Positions 11,734 through 25,876 of a DNA stretch of 64,000 nucleotides are shown here, in pieces. The translations under genes were made by a program, and so were the position numbers. The notes under the pieces are model-generated. The model ran no database searches and was not told where the DNA came from. It saw nothing but the letters and a program-made list of their open reading frames with translations. The number at the start of each line of letters is the position of its first letter. Within the stretch, counting starts at the first letter, position 1. The stretch lies in NCBI GenBank assembly GCA_009761415.1, contig QUOL01000010.1, forward strand, positions 682,001 through 746,000. Reading direction: 5' to 3'. Source of the DNA: Sarcomyxa edulis (lineage: Eukaryota > Basidiomycota > Agaricomycetes > Agaricales > Mycenaceae).

Positions 11734-13353
11734 TCACGACGTGCTCTCGAATATTCCTGCCCTCTTAAGACCCCTTCTGAGCTCTCCTGCCGTCCGTTGT
11801 TCAGGATTTAGCTTCCTATCCCTAGCCATCCGTTCAATATCATTCCCGTATTTTTGTACTAGTCTGTCCAGATACGCAAGCTCCCCCGTAGAAGCATGAC
11901 GTGGGCCCACCCCCGATATGGCCGCCGATAGCGTCGTGGAGTTAGGGTTCATAGATGATATGCGTTCTAGTGCTGTTACAATCAAATACGAAAGACAGAC
12001 GATCAGCTCAGCTCCCAAGGCATCAGTATAGAAGAAAACGAAAAGAAGCCTTGAGCCTCCCGCCCGCCGAGAATGCCGCGAGGACCGTGCGAATAGCAAT
12101 AGTAAGAATAAAAGTTGCCGTGCTAGGATCGAAGGCAGAACTTGCATAATGGAGAAGACGGAGGCGCCGACACGGTATCGCAGTAGCATAAGGAAGAAGG
12201 TTAATGTTTTGAAATCGCGATTCCACCGCTGACTTGCATTTTTTGATGAACAGCCAAAAATCGGGAACATCAGATCACCGTATAACCCACATGCAAGGGT
12301 TTGGACGGGACCTCCTGGGACCGAAGCGCAAACTCCAAAATGGATGGCGGGAGAACCGGGAGCGGGAAGCCTTGAAACCGGAAGAAAAAAAAGGGAAAGG
12401 CCATAAAGATTTCTGCTCACCAGAGACGACGTTCCCCTTTCCACCCACTCCATTGCCCTTCTCTCCCCCACCAAGTTCCGTCACCCACTTGTCCCATACG
12501 AGTCCGTCAACTTCTGGAGCTAATTCTTCCATATCCATATCTTTGGCCTCCTTTCTATGTTGCGGTTCCGCCTCGCTGTCTGCCAACTCTATCCGTAAGA
12601 CATTTCCTGCTTCGTCTCGAATAATTCGACCGTGGCCTTTTGGTATAGGTGCACTGGAGGGACCAGGAATAGCGTTCTGCGATTCTGACGTGACGTCCAT
12701 TGCAGAGTCATTCTTTTCGATGATTTCAACTCCCCCAGAGGCAGATGGGTTGAGATCGTGTATAAGTCCAAGCGCAGCATAGCTGAAAAAGAAAGGAATC
12801 AATAAGTCATGTTGTAGGAATTGCTGAAATCAGGTTGAATGTTGTTGATTCTAAACGGTAATGGTTTCGAGGGCAAACTAGACACCGGGGACTAGAGAAG
12901 AAGACGAATCACCGACAAAGGAGAGAGAAAATTAGGGAGCCGAATAATCAAAAACATTAGATCGGGTCGAGGAGGTATCAATATCGGGGAATCAAAGAAG
13001 AACATAGGATAAGATTTGGAATAACGGAAGCGTGCAAATTTCGGAAATAGAGATGATTGAGGATACACACTTTTGCCGCACGGTTTTGTGATTGTCCCAG
13101 GCGTCTTGCAAGACTTTTGGCCCGCGGATCGCTGTGTGAGCGGATTATTGAGGGTCAGAGGGCCAATTTGGTAACGATAGTGGATTAGAACAGTGACAGG
13201 GTGAGTTCGCACAGGCAGATCAGTACAATTCTTCTGTAGACGTATGTCTCACTCACGAGGTGTTTTTTTCAGGTTTCTCTTTGCATGTCGGGAATGTGAG
13301 ACTGCTTTATGTGATGAAGAGCGTGCTTTTCTGCGCTGACGAGGGTTGGCCAT
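11734..13353 (-). CDS. NOP16: Ribosome biogenesis protein Nop16
   Basis: Nop16 is a nucleolar factor for assembly of the 60S ribosomal subunit (66S pre-ribosomes). The start ATG at 13353 opens MANPRQRRKARSSSHKAVSH, the hallmark N-terminus of the family. Splicing continues to PPIRGPKVLQDAWDNHKTVR, then QNYAALGLIHDLNPSASGG, an acidic middle, and the C-terminal block LAYLDRLVQKYGNDIERMAR plus DRKLNPEQRTAGELRR, ending GIFESTS. Four introns were inferred. Three are short. The last, 11973-12420, is about 448 nt, exceptionally long for this window. The frame closes exactly across it (VVS to ALERISS). The gene is divergent from QCR10 with 343 bp between start codons. Confidence 0.9.
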
Positions 13354-13696
13354 GGCTTAGGTGTACGAGTGAGATGCAGGTGAACAGAACGGCAGGAAGT
13401 ACTCCAAGAATGGGACTTGTCCAAGAGATCCTGAAAACGAGGGTTTGGAGGTGTGGTTTTTTCCGGCTCGATTTGCTTTGCACTGGCGAAGATCCAGGAA
13501 AGACGATAATGAGAGAGGTGGGTGTCCAAACGGCGAAGTTGCGAGCGAATTGTCGAGAATGAGTTAAAGACAGAAAATAATTGGGCGAAACGTTACACAA
13601 GGGCGTGACAATCTGTGACCGGCATCTTCCGCTCGACCGCCGACACACCCCGAGCAGCGAACTCGCTTTCTACTTTTGCTCTCCTCGTCGTCTACG
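13354..13696. promoter_or_regulatory. Bidirectional promoter region of NOP16 and QCR10
   Basis: 343 bp separate the start codons of two divergent genes, so both promoters must lie here. I see no clear TATA box. Inferred from gene layout only. Confidence 0.5.
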
Positions 13697-14093
13697 ATGT
13701 CTCGCGTTTACATCCACCACACGCCACCTTTCAGACAATTCACTTCCGTGAGCCACTACTTGGATCTCATTTGTCACATGCATTGACCATCGTTCAGGCC
13801 TTCAAACCTTGGGTACCTAGCCTTGCTGCTTGGGGTTTCGGTGCTGGTTCAGCCGCCCTCCTGGTCTGTGATACTACCTTCAAGGCTTGTGCGTGGCATG
13901 ACTGACACTTCCGCAATTTGCAACAGTTCCTATCCGTAACTCCTCTCGTAAAACGTGAACTTTTGGTCAAAATTCCAGTCGTATGTTTCTCAAGTTCATT
14001 AGATTCGATCCCTATCTTGATACATCTAATCTCTCACGACAGCTCAAGGGCTTCTTCGAGGACACCACGCCTGCATCGGATAAACCATTCTAG
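13697..14093 (+). CDS. QCR10: Cytochrome b-c1 complex subunit 10 (Qcr10-like)
   Basis: This is a small single-helix subunit of mitochondrial complex III. The four exons are 13697-13747, 13798-13863, 13927-13980 and 14043-14093, exactly 73 residues in frame, all joined by GT-AG introns of 50-63 nt. The N-terminus MSRVYIHHTPPFRQFTS leads to the family signature AFKPWVPSLAAWGFGAGSAA, a transmembrane helix, then SVTPLVKRELLVKIPVLKGF and a short acidic tail ending SDKPF. The length fits the family (about 70-80 residues). The protein is too short and intron-dense to appear as one open frame and would be missed by simple ORF calling. Confidence 0.86.
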
Positions 14094-14564
14094 TCACGTT
14101 CACCTCTGGAATATATCTCCCATTTTTTTCCTACCGTTCCCGCTCCTGCACGAGACAATTTAGATATACGGGGATCCCATATGGTCCTGTACTTGCAATT
14201 GGACCCTGGATACAAAGAATGAATAGAAGATGGGTTCATTACCGTATGTCCGAGGCTTGCCACGCAGACGATGAGTACGCGCGTACATATGTTTTTGACC
14301 CCCCTTCGTGAAACATCCAAAACATAACCCTTACCACACGCACCGTCGTCAACGCATCAAGCGCTTACCAGAGATCGTCGATTCCTTTTCCAAGGTGCCT
14401 TGATCTCCAAAAACTCCACCGCAGCTCGAACGGCTAGATTGATATCCTTGAAAGGATACATTAAGTGCATTATCTCGGGTACCTGGAATTTATCGTACAC
14501 TGTGGTCTACAGTAGTACATATGTCGGGCATCAGCACATATGTTGGGCGATGTACCGCGACGAA
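14094..14564. other. Intergenic between convergent QCR10 and HAD genes
   Basis: Holds the 3' flanks of two converging genes. No supported coding frame or RNA gene. Confidence 0.55.
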
Positions 14565-15955
14565 TCACAGTTTCGCAGCCGTCGTTCCAGGAACATGATT
14601 GGTTAGATCGATACCCAGTTTCCTCTCCAGCGTCTCAACGGCCTGCAGGGTTCCACCAATTGGAACATCTGTCGCGTAAGGCATGAGAAAAAATCTCGAG
14701 AAAGAACAAAGGACACTAGCTATCTTACGAATCGTTTCCATTCCAAGATCCCTTGCTGCTTTGATATTACTATAAGGTCGTTCAATTTCCATGATTGCTT
14801 AGGACGAAAAAAACCCAGTGACGGACCTGCCGATATCATCGAGGAAGACAGCTTCACTTGGTAGTACGCCATTCCTCTTACACGCTAAGAGGTAGAACTC
14901 CGGTTCTGGTTTCCTAAATTTGAGATGATCGGTCGTTGAACGGTATCAATATTTGTGAGGTTTTCTGACTCACCGCATCCCTAACGTACTGCTGTCACAG
15001 AAATCATCAAATAAATCGGTCAGAGAGGGTGGTGTAACGCCTTCTGTTCCCCATCCCAAAAATTCCCTCTCAGAAGCGGGAATCTCCGCTGAGCTTTTGG
15101 AGAAATTATTCGTAAGGGCAACAACGCGATGTTTCCCTGCGGCTAGGACGGTCAATGATTAGCTATGCCTATTTTGTACTAGGAGGCCCGTACCTCGTAT
15201 TCGATGAATAGCTTCAAGAATATATGGGTCAAACGCATTGCCGTCGCGCATCATACGACCAAAGAGCTATTCTTTTCGAATCATGTGAGAGGGTCTGATA
15301 GTAATTTCAATGCTCACATCTCTCCCGTCGATGTGGAGGACATCAGGTAGTGGTGGACAGTCTACACTCATTCAGTCTAGCAAGAGTCTCTCAGACGACG
15401 AGCAGACCGGCTCACGTACCTGTTCCCCTCCGCCGACAGTAATTTTGGTACCTGGCGAAGGATCAGATACACTGGAAGGCCCATTGCAAATTTAGTCTGC
15501 ACCACTTATTTCCATTGACCGTGTCGGACAAATCTCTCCCAAATTCCTCGTAGAAAGGGAACAAAGGAAGCTCTCCACGTTCAAACTTCTGCCAAGCTCC
15601 ATTAGAGCCACGCTCTGCACTACACGCATGGTTTGTTAGCCAAAAGGGGGGTTAACGTATCAAAGAGATACTTCTCAGGGAAGTAGGGTGAAAAATACAT
15701 CAGTAACGTGTGTTAGATCGTGTACTGACATTGAACAATTCAGGTAGTTGGGTGGCAACCCATGTTCACGTTCATATGCGGCAATGGCGATGAAGGGGCT
15801 GCGTAGAACCACTCCGCCAATCTAATATCAAGCGCAGCAGGGTTAACAATGTGTGTACCGGTGAAAAGAGTGCAACAGTTAACAAGCTTTTCGAAAGCAT
15901 GGAGAGAATGGGAACATACGTCAAAGATAACGGCCTTGAGATGGGGGGATGCCAT
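14565..15955 (-). CDS. HAD-superfamily hydrolase (epoxide hydrolase N-domain/ACAD10-like)
   Basis: This is predicted to be a haloacid dehalogenase fold phosphatase. The start ATG at 15955 gives ASPHLKAVIFD (motif I). A short intron leads to IGGVVLRSPFIAIAAYEREH. Later exons give RVVALTNNFSKSS (motif II Thr), GMRKPEPEFYLLACKRNGV (motif III Lys) and AVFLDDIG (motif IV Asp pair), followed by NIKAARDLGMETIR and PIGGTLQAVETLERKLGIDL. This order and spacing match the phosphatase-like HAD domain found in soluble epoxide hydrolase and ACAD10, here as a stand-alone protein. At least six short introns are needed. The substrate is unknown. Confidence 0.8.
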
Positions 15956-16687
15956 TCCAGATGCGCTGATAGAGTGAGACCTGAGTGAAGCAGTACTCCA
16001 AGTCGTACAGCTTTAGAGAGACTCACCGACCCAGGACTTGGCGCAGAATATGGTGTCCCAGTTGTCCTCCAAATTTCTGGCAACCTCAGATTACCGGAGC
16101 CGTTCGTTCACGCGTCCCGCCACAAAAATGGCTCCGGCCTCCGGAGGTACCATATCGGGACAGAAATGGGACCAAAATCATTATTCTCTAGGGTACTAAC
16201 GGCGATAGCCGAACGGTGAATTTACGGACCAAAGTTTACGTACGAGTGAGAATTCGTATGTTCTTGACTGATTATCTGTTCCTTCTTCTTTTGTTGATCT
16301 CGTCGCTCACTGGCCGCTGAATCACCCCCCGAATTCTTTCAATTATGCACCGTTTGCCGAATCAATGGGCCATATACCTGGAATAAGTCTGGATGCCAGA
16401 ATCACGGCAGATGCCTTCCCTCGAACAAACTCTGAACCTTCGAGCTCCTTCGAACCGTAACAGTGCAAGTTTCAAAAACATCAGGATATCCATGACATCA
16501 TCTGTTCTCGTTGAAGAAAACGCCACCATGACTGTCAAGGTCAAGTCGAAGCTCAGACCCTGATGTTGGAAGAATTGGTGACATTACCATATTTTTTCCA
16601 CGAAACAATGTGCTGCTATCCGGAGGGTGATGCTGACCTTGCGGCGCCGCCATCTATCACATCAAATCAAACCATTTTTGGAACACG
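15956..16687. other. Stretch with coding-like but interrupted frames
   Basis: On the plus strand around 16400-16560 one frame reads protein-like sequence (SMTSSVLVEENATMTVKVKS) and then ends. The next frame continues with VGRIGDITIFFPRNNVLL. No splice site explains the switch, and a stop lies upstream. This could be a decayed gene or an unrecognised exon cluster. I cannot assign it. Confidence 0.3.
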
Positions 16688-17004
16688 ATGATACTCCTCG
16701 GTAAGCCCTGTGCTTATTCTCTGTCTTGGTATCGCGGAAAACATAGAAGAACTAACACGCGACGAAAACGCATCGGCGATCCTCAAGTACCTTCGCTCAT
16801 CTATGAGCCAGAAGCACAGCAATGGGGCCCGTATTTCCATCAATATAGTCGGCAGTGTCGGAGAACCGGAAGGTGCGTGCCGGCAGAGGAGTAGTATGAA
16901 CTTCGAGGATAAACCTAGGTGAGGCTATTTCTGAACTTGAACTTGAAGAACAGTGAATTGAACTCAGACGCTTATTTAGCAGGTATGCACGTCCACAGCT
17001 TTGA
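16688..17004 (+). CDS. Possible small hypothetical protein
   Basis: A tentative model starts at ATG 16688 (MILL). A 46-nt GT-AG intron joins it to EELTRDENASAILKYLRSS and ARISINIVGSVGEPEGACR. A second intron joins to ARPQL and a stop at 17002-17004. The result is about 68 residues. The composition is plausible for a protein and the frames close across both introns, but there is no motif and I do not recognise a family. It may be a relic of a larger gene together with the coding-like stretch just upstream. Confidence 0.28.
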
Positions 17005-20405
<3,401 letters not shown>

Positions 20406-20894
20406 GATCCTCAGCACTGAATTACAAGCAAATGCCTATTGTACCACTACCCGGGTCCAGATCCACTACCTATCGAACGTCCAGAACTCGTATATGAAGA
20501 CTTGTCATGCTCAACTTCCCTATCTGTTTGCTTATTTAACCCAACCATATGCCTAATGATGTACGATTCACCCACCCACTAGCTATCTCAGATCTGTACA
20601 GTGCTTCCCCCAATATATTATATACTGTCACATCCGATCAAGTCAGATCTTTCCGTCGGTTGTATCCTACCATCGGTTCTCTCGGTAAACTCAGCGCTAA
20701 CGTTGTTCTTCGTTGTGCCCTGGTCAGAAATTTAATTCGGCAAGATCGCGTGCAACTCGGAGCGTCGGTGTATGTTGTGACATGTTATTTTCGCAAGGAT
20801 TTGTTACGTCACATCCACGGGCTCCAAATTTAGTAATTTAGTCCCGAACGTTGCCCGACTTGTGCCCGACCGCTCTCCCTCCCTCAAGTCGCCG
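20406..20894. other. Intergenic, no supported gene
   Basis: A motif-free open frame runs from 20549 to 20833 on the plus strand. I see no splice plan and treat it as noise. The promoter of the downstream zinc-ribbon gene lies at the right end. Confidence 0.5.
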
Positions 20895-21466
20895 ATGGAT
20901 ATCCTATGTAAGTCTACCGCCTTTCTCGCGCAACATCATACTCATGTCCAACAATCAGTTTGCCTTCCTGTCCTCCGTTTGTCCAACACTCATCCAGCAA
21001 CCGAACGCGCATACTTACTGTAGCACTCACTCTTCCTATAGTTGGCTGCCAGACTAGACTGACACCTGAAGGGGATCAGACACCCAGAGTTTGCCCTAGA
21101 TGTCACAATGGTCAGTTGAGCTTTACCTGCAATCACTGCGACTAATTTGTCTGATCCCACAACAGCATCCGTCGCAAGCGTGAAATCAAGGATGTGGTTC
21201 CAAGTTTGCTTTGTTCCACTAGTTCCAATGACTTCGAAGCACCAGTGGTCATGTACCATCTGTCAGTGGAATGTACCCAAGCAAGATGGGTGAGCAACTT
21301 TGATGATAATCAATCTGGCAGTAAAGCAGCTAATCGTCTTAACGTTGGAAGATGGGAGCCCGCGATGATAAACAATCAACCTCCTGCTCAAGGCCCGCCA
21401 GGTTGGCATCAACCGCCTAACGCCAATCATCTCCCCGTCCAGCCGGTAGCTGGTGCGCCGTCTTGA
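20895..21466 (+). CDS. Small zinc-ribbon protein, conserved fungal type
   Basis: Spliced from ATG 20895 this reads MDILFCLPVLLGCQTRLTPE, then GDQTPRVCPRCHN, then SRMWFQVCFVPLVPMTSKHQ, WSCTICQWNVPKQDG, and a Pro/Gln/Asn-rich tail ending AGAPS. Two CxxC pairs (CPRC and CTIC) separated by a hydrophobic WFQVCFVPLVP segment match a zinc-ribbon type that I remember as common in basidiomycetes. About 112 residues with four introns; every exon junction closes in frame. The hydrophobic N-terminus and middle suggest membrane association. The molecular role is unknown. Confidence 0.75.
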
Positions 21467-21650
21467 TAGTCCTTCGACTAGGACATGGACCCGTACAATT
21501 AGTTTGAATTTGTATATATGACTTTCTTAATCACGATGTTTCCTTGTTTTTCAAAATTGTAATGGACTGTAGAGGCTTTTGATAAATGAATACATCCATC
21601 ATTACAACTTCCAGTCGGAGAACGTTAATTAGAGATCATACATATTGTTA

Positions 21651-23438
21651 TTACTTGAGACCTAATGACCTCAGATCATATCTCACTGTCCGTCGTCTTC
21701 GAACTCGGAACGTGAACGTGAAGAAAGCGCCCGCGAGGAAACCAACAGCCGAAGAAAGCGTGCAGATAGTGAAAGGGTGAGGTTGGCCATGGGGCGATAC
21801 ATTGCGGATTTGGACTGCAGGGGGTGGAGTAGTGTCGTCTGCTCCGCGGTCTTGTCGAAATTCGGACAAAGCTGCCTCTGGGTCGGTCATACCGAGGAGG
21901 CCGATCATTGGTGTATGAGTCGAGTTGGCACCGTGATGCGTAACGTAAACGTTCTGTAGATAAATGAGTCAACAAAGGAATAGAGATTGACAGGGTAAAT
22001 GGTGCTTTACTCTGAGGAAGACGTCGCCGAGAAGCCAATCCCCTGAATTCACCTAAAGGTACAACAAGTTACAAGTTAAAGTTTGAGAGGAAGATTGATA
22101 GAGCGATCTGGACTAACCCCGTCGTTCGCCTGGATGCCACCCATACACCATCCATTGGTAGAACCACCTTCTTTCCAACTGATATCGGCAGGGTGTACAT
22201 CGTACGCTCTCTCACTCCCCTTCTCTCCCAAGACAAACTGTACCTCGACGGCCCTCTCACACCGCACCTCCCACAAGTTCGAGTCAGGATTCCTTCGAGT
22301 AGCACCGGCCAGTCCCACAGCCGTCCAAAATGCCTCGACATCCATCGAAGGTCCCAGGATAAGCGTCGTCCCAGTGTCCAGAACAGCAATAGGTTCGTGA
22401 GCTCCTTGCACAAGAGACTGAGACAGTTGTAGACTGGTAGAGTTGACGGTTAATGACTGCAGCGGTAGTTTCCAGTAGTTGTAATCCTGCGATCCAGCAC
22501 GGGAGACGGGGGTGAACCCGAACCCACTCATGTCGCTGGCGATAGAAGTGTCGAGTTGGCCCATAGTGAAAGAGGAGGTGTTGTCGGCAGATCCAGGAGT
22601 GCGCCCTAGTTTGAAGGCGAAGAATCGGTCGGGTTCGTCAAAGTAGGAGAAGAGGTTTTCTAAGAGAGTTTTCCCAGACGTGCGGGATATAGAGGCGGTG
22701 GGAGGGAAGCAGAGACCTAATATCCCTGAATCACCTGTACCAGCGAGTCCGAGACCAACGGTTTGGTTTACTAGAGCTATGATGCCGGTATCGAGTTAGA
22801 TTTTGTGGCAAATATTCAGACGTGTTAAGACATACCGAAGACTTGAGAAGATACTTGGTAAGGACCTAATGTGATGGTCTCAAAAGCTATGGTTCCAGTA
22901 ACAGAGCCCATAAGATAAGAAAGGGCAAAGGGAGTGTCTGATAAAGACAACGATGTAGACACAGTTTCATTGTATTTCGTAACGCCATCGCAGTCGGAGG
23001 TCTCACAATCCGTCGAAACGACCCACTTCGAGTACATAAGTCATTAGAAGTGCGACGCGACGAAATTACACGCACAAGGTCAGATGATCCCGTGTCCAGA
23101 AGCACTGGAAAATCCTGACCACCAACACTGAATGAAAAGTCAAAACTCGCGCTCGAGAAAGTTAAAAATTGAACGCACTTGATGTTTATAATATACGCGC
23201 TGAAAGTCATATTCGATGATTAGTGGACAAAGCGGGTTATAATGTGGACGCACAACTGTTGACTATTCGTTACTGATACATCGCTATCGAGCATAAGTCC
23301 TAGCTGAGAACGAGGAACGCGGTGCACCGCTGGTTTAAGGGCTCGGGTGAGTGTTTCAGGTGTTCTTTCATTATAGACAGGATCCGTCGATAAGACCGAT
23401 ATGGCAAATGCTAGAAATACAAAGAGAGAACGCGGCAT
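21651..23438 (-). CDS. Pepsin-type (A1) aspartic protease with C-terminal membrane segment
   Basis: This is a secretory-pathway aspartic endopeptidase. The start ATG at 23438 gives the signal peptide MPRSLFVFLAFAISVLS, then a propeptide region. The first catalytic motif is FPVLLDTGSSDL, joined across an intron to WVVSTDC. The flap region has LSYLMGSVTGTIAFETI, followed by GLGLAGTGDSGILGLCFPP. The second catalytic motif is AVLDTGTTLILGP. The conserved C-terminal block reads SGDWLLGDVFLR, then VYVTHHGAN. After the protease domain a tail (PEAALSEFRQDRGADDTTPP) leads to a hydrophobic helix, SSAVGFLAGAFFTFTF, and a basic stop-transfer RVRRRR. The enzyme is therefore probably anchored at the cell surface, vacuole or endomembranes rather than freely secreted. 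Divergent from YPT1. Confidence 0.88.
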
Positions 23439-24063
23439 GGGCGGGAGGTATCAGGGTGCAGAGACAGAGCACTGAGGGCGGCGGTTAATAGCAAACAAAG
23501 GAGGCCGGGCGGGTTGTGGGTGACATTTTGATAACCAGATCGCCCGCACCAGTAGTGAGTGATGCACAGGGCTGACACCAAGAGCTGTGGTCCGATTATA
23601 CCAGCCTGATGCCTTAAGGTAGAGCGCGTATCGGGGTAGTTACCTCAAGTCAAAGATTCAAACTGGCAGGAGAATTGCAGAGAAGGACCCTCTTAAGCTC
23701 CGAGGCAGCATGAATGGTGATTTCATTCAGCTTCGCCGCATGGCTGATCCAGCCTGGCACCGGTCTGAGTGGAGTGGCTGCCTAGAGTTGGCTCGCCGAT
23801 GATTGGCAAAGTGGATAATTAGAAAGAAAATTAGGAGACGACTGTCGATATCCTGCCATCTGCAATATGTTCATATGTTTCAGAAACCAGAGCAACCAAA
23901 ACCAAGGGCGATGAAGGAAGGACGGTCGGGTGAAGAGCCGGGGGACGGGTGACAAGGCGAGTGTGACGCGTGGCTTCACTGCCTTGCCATCCAGCTCAAG
24001 CCTTCCAGTTACCTCGCAGTCTCTCTCCACTTTCCTACCTCCTCATCCTCATTTTTCTTCACA
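23439..24063. promoter_or_regulatory. Divergent promoter region, protease / YPT1
   Basis: 625 bp between two divergent start codons. The YPT1 side ends in a strongly pyrimidine-rich leader (about 24005-24062) just before the ATG, a common feature of highly expressed basidiomycete genes. No coding frame is supported. Confidence 0.5.
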
Positions 24064-25193
24064 ATGCACACAAGCGAGTACGACTACCTATTCAAACTCC
24101 TTCTCATCGGTGACTCTGGTGTCGGCAAAGTCAGTTTGTCGTTATCCGTCGTCCAGTTCATGTTTCACTAATTCTCACTTTTCCATTGTTCTAGTCTTGT
24201 CTTCTTCTGCGTTTCGCTGATGATACATACACTGAGAGCTACATCAGCACCATCGGTGTCGACTTCAAGATTCGTACAATTGAGCTCGAGGGCAAGACTG
24301 TGAAGCTCCAGATTGTCAGTGAGGCTTTCTTACCATTCAGGCCCCTGGGCGCCTCATTTTCCATGTCAAGTCAACACGAAACCGTGTCGTTTCTTTGATT
24401 CAGCCATGGACACTAAGCACGTTCATGGAAATTTGGACTACGACATGCCAACCATCACCCTATTTCATTGCCTTACCGTTCAACGTCCAAAACCTATTTA
24501 CTGACTCTTTCTTATGTCGCGCGCTTTAGTGGGATACAGCAGGTATGTGCATGAAGATGCCTCATATATTTGTGTGTTGTAGACTCACTTTGACTCAGGA
24601 CAGGAACGTTTCCGGACCATTACGTCCTCATACTACCGTGGAGCACACGGAATCATTGTCGTCTACGACGTTACCGATAATGGTCAGTACCCCATTTTGA
24701 GCGATTGAATTGCGCGCTTATTTGATTATGACTATGCAGACACCTTCACGAATGTCAAGCAATGGCTTCAGGAAATCGACCGATATGCATCTGAGGGTGT
24801 TAACAAACTCCTTGTGGGCAACAAGTCGGATTTGACCAGCAAGAAGGTCGTGGAGTACAGTGTGGCCAAGGTGTGTTGTTTTGCTGTTATACGTCGCCTC
24901 GAGGCTTACGGCTTTTGAACCCTCTAGGAATTTGCCGATCAACTCAGTATTCCATTCTTGGAGACGTCAGCTAAGAATGCTACCAATGTTGAGCAAGCTT
25001 TCCTGACCATGGCGAAGCAAATCAAAGACCGGTAAGGAGCGGTATTCAAATTCCTCCGTGTCATTTCTCACATATACTCTCCTTTTCTACTCACAGAATG
25101 GGTTCTACTTCAACACCTTCTGGTGCTGCCAAGTCATCGACGATCACGCCGGGCCAGACTGTCCAGCAGCAACAATCTGGGGGCTGCTGCTGA
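24064..25193 (+). CDS. YPT1: Rab1-type small GTPase Ypt1
   Basis: Ypt1/Rab1 drives ER-to-Golgi vesicle tethering and autophagy initiation. The seven exons are 24064-24129, 24195-24314, 24530-24542, 24599-24682, 24740-24870, 24928-25031 and 25097-25193. They total 204 residues and all frames close. The motifs are GDSGVGKSCLL (P-loop), [16 protein letters not shown] (switch I and the RabF region), [20 protein letters not shown] (switch II), GNKSDL, ETSAKN, and a C-terminal GGCC for double geranylgeranylation. The N-terminus [19 protein letters not shown] and the [10 protein letters not shown] segment are typical of Rab1. Exon 3 is only 13 nt and encodes WDTA plus the first base of Gly. Confidence 0.96.
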
Positions 25194-25876
25194 AGGGTTT
25201 ATATTCTCGCAGTTCAGGAGTCGTACTCTCACGATTTCCTTCTTGCTTTTTATAAACTTGTCGTGCTATCTCTTATCCCCTGTCCCGACCTTACAGTATC
25301 CGGAACGGTCTGCCCCTTTTTACATATACCGTCCTTTACATCACTCGTTGGACTTGATCTCGGTTTCCCTCTACATGTCCTTTTTTCTTTTTAGTATTTC
25401 CGTTTTCCCCCAGCAGCTGCACTGGCGTTGGGTATACCTGGGGTCATCTGCGGGGGATGACAAGAATTTCTACTTCCTGTGAATACTATTGACGTATCAT
25501 CTTTCTAAGGCTGAGCCGTATGTGGGTTTCTCTTGCAATGAGGCGTTCTTCCGAAAATAGATTCACAATGTCAGAGACGAGTACCGCTGAGATTGAGAAG
25601 TCGAGCGCGTGACCGATCGCGAACGCGTCTCAAGTCAAGAAATCCACAATCTTTCCCGAGCCATGGCCGTGGTGTCCCCATTGCCCGTTATCAGGATCTG
25701 AGTCTGACGATTCCCTATCTTACTTTCTACCCCGGAAACCCAAAGTATAGTTACATACTAATTAACACACCAAGTTCACCCTTCCAAAATTTATAAACGC
25801 CCACTCACGACTTACCGCGACACATCCAAAATTCTCTCCGCCCAAGTTCGGCATCTTTTGCTATACAATCCTGATT
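25194..25876. other. Intergenic between YPT1 and Argonaute 1
   Basis: Contains the YPT1 3' flank and the Argonaute 1 upstream region. The open frames at 25123-25482 and 25593-25796 have no motif and sit in pyrimidine-rich UTR-like sequence. Confidence 0.5.

Noticed and set aside
12275..12418. Extension of a NOP16 exon into the long intron
   Set aside because: A gtgagc donor at 12420 joins precisely to ALERISS. The read-through sequence is not Nop16-like.
11734..12474. 246-codon minus-strand ORF as an independent gene
   Set aside because: Its 3' part is the last NOP16 exon and the rest is the long NOP16 intron; no start or motif of its own.
22083..22432. Plus-strand ORFs of 105 and 79 codons
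   Set aside because: Antisense shadows of the aspartic protease exon.
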